From positions 17,218 to 81,217 of the forward strand of contig CAZGIM010000019.1 in the NCBI GenBank assembly GCA_964525995.1: a DNA stretch of 64,000 bases, in the 5' to 3' direction. Under the pieces are notes generated by a model, which saw nothing but the letters and a program-made list of their open reading frames with translations, made no database searches and was not told where the DNA came from. Positions 61,553 to 64,000 of the stretch are shown piece after piece. The stretch comes from CAIVAT01 sp964525995 (GTDB taxonomy: Bacteria; Bacteroidota; Bacteroidia; Bacteroidales; FEN-979). Position 1 is the first letter of the stretch. Each line of letters starts with the position of its first letter. A program made the position numbers and the translations under genes.

Positions 61553-62641
61553 TTATCCTTTATAGAAAGGAAACTTAACAACTTTTGCTTTCAAAATCTT
61601 ATCCCGGATCTTGATATAGATTTCACTTCCCTCCGTTGAAAGCGCTGTCGGTACATAACCCATTCCAACGGGAATCTTCACCGAAGGACCCATGGTGCCG
61701 GAAGTGACTTCGCCAATGGTTTTTCCTGCGGCATCTGTAATTTCATAACCATGCCGGGGGATTCCTTTGTCAACCATTTCGAATCCAACCAGTTTACGCA
61801 CTGTTCCTTCTTTTTTCTGCTTCAGCAACTGTGGTTTGTTGATAAAGTCCTTAGTATCGTTGAACTTGGTGATCCAGCCCAGGCCGGCTTCAATGGGCGA
61901 AGTGGTATCGTTGATATCGTTGCCGTACAAACAATATCCCATCTCCAGGCGCAGGGTATCTCGGGCACCGAGTCCGATCGGCTTGATACCGAACTCTTTT
62001 CCGGCTTCAAAGACTGCATTCCAGATCTTAGGAGCGTCGGCGTTGGCCATATAAATTTCGCATCCGCCCGACCCGGTATAGCCGGTGGTGGCGAAAATCA
62101 CGCCGGGAACGCCTGCAAAAGTGAGTTTTTTGAAGGTGTAGTACTCCATATCGGTCACCGTGGTATCGGTAAGTTTTTGCATGGCTTTCAACGCGAGGGG
62201 ACCCTGGATTGCCAATTGGGCAATTTCATCGGAAGCATTCACGAGGGTTGCGCCCACTTTATTGTGGCTGGTACACCAGGCCCAGTCTTTGTCGATATTG
62301 GCAGCATTCACCACCAGCAAATAGGTTTCATCATCTACTTTATAAACCAACAGATCGTCAACGATCCCGCCTGTTTCATTGGGGAAACAACTGTACTGAA
62401 CTTTACCGGGAACCAGTTTGGAGGCGTCGTTGGAGGTAACCCACTGTATAAATTGTAAAGCATGCGGGCCTTTGACCCAGAACTCACCCATATGTGAAAC
62501 ATCAAATACGCCGACACTTTTGCGCACGGTTTCGTGCTCGGCATTGACGCCTTCGTACTGTATGGGCATGTAATAGCCTGCGAATGGTACCATTTTGGCG
62601 CCCATGGCTTCGTGAAACTTTGTAAATGCTGTGTTTTTCAT
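61553..62641 (-). CDS. gcvT: Glycine cleavage system T protein (aminomethyltransferase)
   Basis: GcvT releases ammonia from the aminomethyl-lipoyl H protein and makes methylene-tetrahydrofolate. The 362-residue product has the family segments GVFDVSHMGEFWVKG, YTGSGGCEIYM and ARDTLRLEMGYCLYGNDI, and the C-terminal domain with SGTMGPSVKIPVGMGYVP. Start placed at 62641 (MKNTAFTKF) rather than 62671. No gcvH or gcvP is in the window. The upstream region carries a 21-bp element shared with pirin. I see no glycine riboswitch. Confidence 0.96.
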   Translation of the reverse strand: MKNTAFTKFHEAMGAKMVPFAGYYMPIQYEGVNAEHETVRKSVGVFDVSHMGEFWVKGPHALQFIQWVTSNDASKLVPGKVQYSCFPNETGGIVDDLLVYKVDDETYLLVVNAANIDKDWAWCTSHNKVGATLVNASDEIAQLAIQGPLALKAMQKLTDTTVTDMEYYTFKKLTFAGVPGVIFATTGYTGSGGCEIYMANADAPKIWNAVFEAGKEFGIKPIGLGARDTLRLEMGYCLYGNDINDTTSPIEAGLGWITKFNDTKDFINKPQLLKQKKEGTVRKLVGFEMVDKGIPRHGYEITDAAGKTIGEVTSGTMGPSVKIPVGMGYVPTALSTEGSEIYIKIRDKILKAKVVKFPFYKG

Positions 62642-62662
62642 GTGTATATATAATTTGTTTTT

Positions 62663-62683
62663 ATTGATCACATGGGATATCCA
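62663..62683 (-). promoter_or_regulatory. 21-bp element shared by pirin and gcvT, gcvT copy
   Basis: The plus strand reads ATTG, then ATCACATGGGATATCCA, 19 of 21 identical to 14305-14325. Exactly 21 nt separate it from the gcvT start codon, the same as at pirin. The inner GGATATCC is palindromic in this copy. Confidence 0.55.
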
Positions 62684-62916
62684 AGATAAACGGTCATGCT
62701 GTAAAACGACCGCATTCTGAATGTTTGGTTGTGGTGACTCCTTTTAATGTTTATCACAGTGCTTCGAATCAGTGATACTGAGTGTTTAAGTGTGCATTTT
62801 TTTCACAAATTCAAACAGCCGGAGTATAACGACGCAAAAGTAGGAAAAATTGTACCTGAAGCGGTTCACTGTTCATATTTCCCTGTAAATGTTCATATGT
62901 TCCCCCAAAAAATTCC

Positions 62917-62924
62917 TAATTTTG
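62917..62924 (+). promoter_or_regulatory. -7 box upstream of miaA (TAATTTTG)
   Basis: Exact TAnnTTTG match. Four bases later an ATG opens the 28-codon ORF that overlaps miaA, so this ORF could be leaderless. Confidence 0.5.
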
Positions 62925-62928
62925 AACC

Positions 62929-63015
62929 ATGCTAATAACCTGGAATCATATCGTTTGTGACTGTCATGTTTCCATGACGGCGGTTTCCCTTTTAGATCAT
63001 CCTGAAGCGCCATGA
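62929..63015 (+). CDS. Possible 28-residue leader peptide of miaA
   Basis: ATG 62929 opens a 28-codon frame whose TGA (63013-63015) overlaps the miaA ATG (63012) as ATGA. The peptide starts MLITWNHIVCDCHV and ends DHPEAP; it has no recognisable homology. The ATGA overlap and the nearby -7 box favour translational coupling, but a short ORF of this size may be accidental. Confidence 0.35.
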   Translation: MLITWNHIVCDCHVSMTAVSLLDHPEAP

Positions 63016-63938
63016 TCACCATCCTGGGTCCTACCGCTTCGGGCAAGACAAAGATTGCGGTACAGGTGGCTCACCGCATTGGCGGAGAGATCATCAGCGC
63101 TGATTCGAGGCAGGTTTACCGGGGTATGGATATCGGAACAGGCAAGGATTTAGGCGAATATGATTTCGACGGTAAGCACATTCCGTATCATCTTATCGAT
63201 ATTAAAGATCCGGGGTACGAATACAACATTTTTGAATTCCGGCACGACTTTACCGAGGCTTACCGAGATATTGTTTCCAGAGGCAGGATGCCCGTCCTGT
63301 GTGGGGGATCCGGCATGTACCTCGACAGCGTTGTGAGTGATTACCGGTTAGCCGATGCACCCGATGAAGATCCGCGAAGGGAACAGCTACAGGCAATGAC
63401 CGACCGGGAGCTGGCCCGGCTTCTGCGATCTTTGAAAAGGTTGCACAACAAGACCGACCTCGAAGACCGGGAACGGATGATAAAAGCGATTCTCATTGCC
63501 GAAAAAACCAACATGGATTCTTCGGGAGGCCACTCGGTCAACCCCGGCGATTTCAGCGGAAACATCTTCGGCATCGCCATTCCCCGGGTCCTTCAGATAC
63601 AGCGCATTGAGGAACGTTTGGCCAACCGGCTCCGGAATGGAATGATCGCGGAAACGGAACGGCTTCTGGCTTCGGGATTAAGTCCGGAACGACTCATCCG
63701 GTACGGGCTTGAGTATAAATTTGTGACGCTCTACGTGACGGGACAACTATCATGTACCGAATTAGAGACCCGGCTCAACATTGCCATACGGCAGTTTGCC
63801 AAAAGGCAGATGACCTGGTTTCGCGGAATGGAACGAAGAGGAATCAGAATCCAATGGATCGACGGGCAAAAGTCTCCGGAAGAGCTGGCTGGCGTCATCC
63901 TTTCCCTAACCGGTTCATCATCACAGATCGACCGGTGA
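63012..63938 (+). CDS. miaA: tRNA dimethylallyltransferase
   Basis: MiaA adds a dimethylallyl group to A37 of tRNAs that read UNN codons. The 308-residue product has the P-loop GPTASGKT (residues 5-12), the DSRQVYRGMDIGTGK segment (about 34-48; most homologues read DSMQVY...GTAKP), and YNIFEFRHDF, GGSGMYLDSV and a late basic helix (RQFAKRQMTWFRGM). The GTGK variant suggests a distinct branch, possibly one of two MiaA copies as in some Bacteroidota. The frame closes 62 nt before the window end. Confidence 0.93.
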   Translation: MITILGPTASGKTKIAVQVAHRIGGEIISADSRQVYRGMDIGTGKDLGEYDFDGKHIPYHLIDIKDPGYEYNIFEFRHDFTEAYRDIVSRGRMPVLCGGSGMYLDSVVSDYRLADAPDEDPRREQLQAMTDRELARLLRSLKRLHNKTDLEDRERMIKAILIAEKTNMDSSGGHSVNPGDFSGNIFGIAIPRVLQIQRIEERLANRLRNGMIAETERLLASGLSPERLIRYGLEYKFVTLYVTGQLSCTELETRLNIAIRQFAKRQMTWFRGMERRGIRIQWIDGQKSPEELAGVILSLTGSSSQIDR

Positions 63939-64000
63939 ACATATTAAATGGAAATACCCATAAGGCCAAGACATACAAACCGCGGATGAATATTTATTTT

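Larger units (their letters stand above)
62642..63011. other. Intergenic region gcvT - miaA
   Basis: This 370-nt stretch contains the shared 21-bp element (62663-62683), a 5-bp-stem hairpin (CGGTC 62691, GACCG 62708), a minus-strand -7 box TACTTTTG (62842-62835) for gcvT with a leader of nearly 190 nt, a plus-strand -7 box TAATTTTG (62917-62924) and a 28-codon ORF before miaA. No other gene is seen. Confidence 0.65.

Noticed and set aside
62642..62830. Glycine riboswitch before gcvT
   Set aside because: The region lacks the conserved glycine aptamer core; only a weak 5-bp hairpin is visible.

Overview
The window reads as chromosome of a Bacteroidota bacterium, most likely an environmental member of the Bacteroidales. 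The evidence is lineage-specific: the TTTG / TAnnTTTG promoter type occurs before many genes, two proteins end in type IX secretion (T9SS) sorting domains, there are FISUMP, DUF4249, DUF5606 and DUF1599 proteins, and the gene order DUF1599 - folP - cdaA is typical of the group. I see no rRNA, tRNA, CRISPR array, integrase, transposase or phage gene. Apart from one patatin pseudogene the genes look intact.

Layout. 1-11342 (minus strand): a partial lipoprotein, dnaN, plsY, a 1500-residue exported protein, prmA, tpiA, a 43-codon ORF, an orphan OppB-type permease, a DoxX-like membrane protein and a DUF1599 protein. 11473-13077 (plus): folP and the c-di-AMP synthase cdaA. 13078-18115: pirin and START-domain genes, an unexplained possibly structured intergenic region, a decayed patatin gene and a B12-binding radical SAM gene. 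18116-27215: two giant secreted proteins, a VOC protein and a TPR lipoprotein. 27216-29021: def and ruvX, enclosed by simple-sequence arrays and a long inverted repeat. 29022-36530 (plus): dapD, a heptosyltransferase-like gene, a Sua5-type gene, a TonB receptor with its DUF4249 lipoprotein, and an alpha/beta hydrolase. 36562-45493: an Omp28/T9SS protein, purB, a GT2 enzyme, DUF5606, a hypothetical protein, pyrK-pyrD and murB. 45581-48883: two glycosyltransferases and a tandem universal stress protein. 48886-62641 (minus): a LysM/PBP1 protein, guaA, an M23 peptidase, dipeptidyl peptidase III, ComB, a four-gene run of exported proteins and gcvT. 63012-63938 (plus): miaA.

How the genes fit together. 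Most are core metabolism (nucleotides, folate, lysine and peptidoglycan precursors, phospholipid, translation factors) interleaved with envelope functions (secreted T9SS cargo, lipoproteins, TonB uptake, peptidoglycan hydrolase, glycosyltransferases). The least understood gene set is the run at 56546-61518: a lipoprotein, two exported proteins and an LRR protein, at least three of which appear to share one extracytoplasmic domain.

The most unusual DNA-level features are: (i) simple-sequence arrays in several intergenic regions and also inside two coding sequences; arrays rich in TGA sit at gene 3' ends in coding orientation; (ii) a 21-bp element placed at exactly the same distance before pirin and gcvT; (iii) TAnnTTTG boxes only 4-5 nt from the start codon at cdaA, guaA and other starts, which suggests leaderless transcripts; (iv) a perfect 34-bp inverted repeat at 34862-35066. 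All functional calls come from reading motifs by eye; no database search was run.
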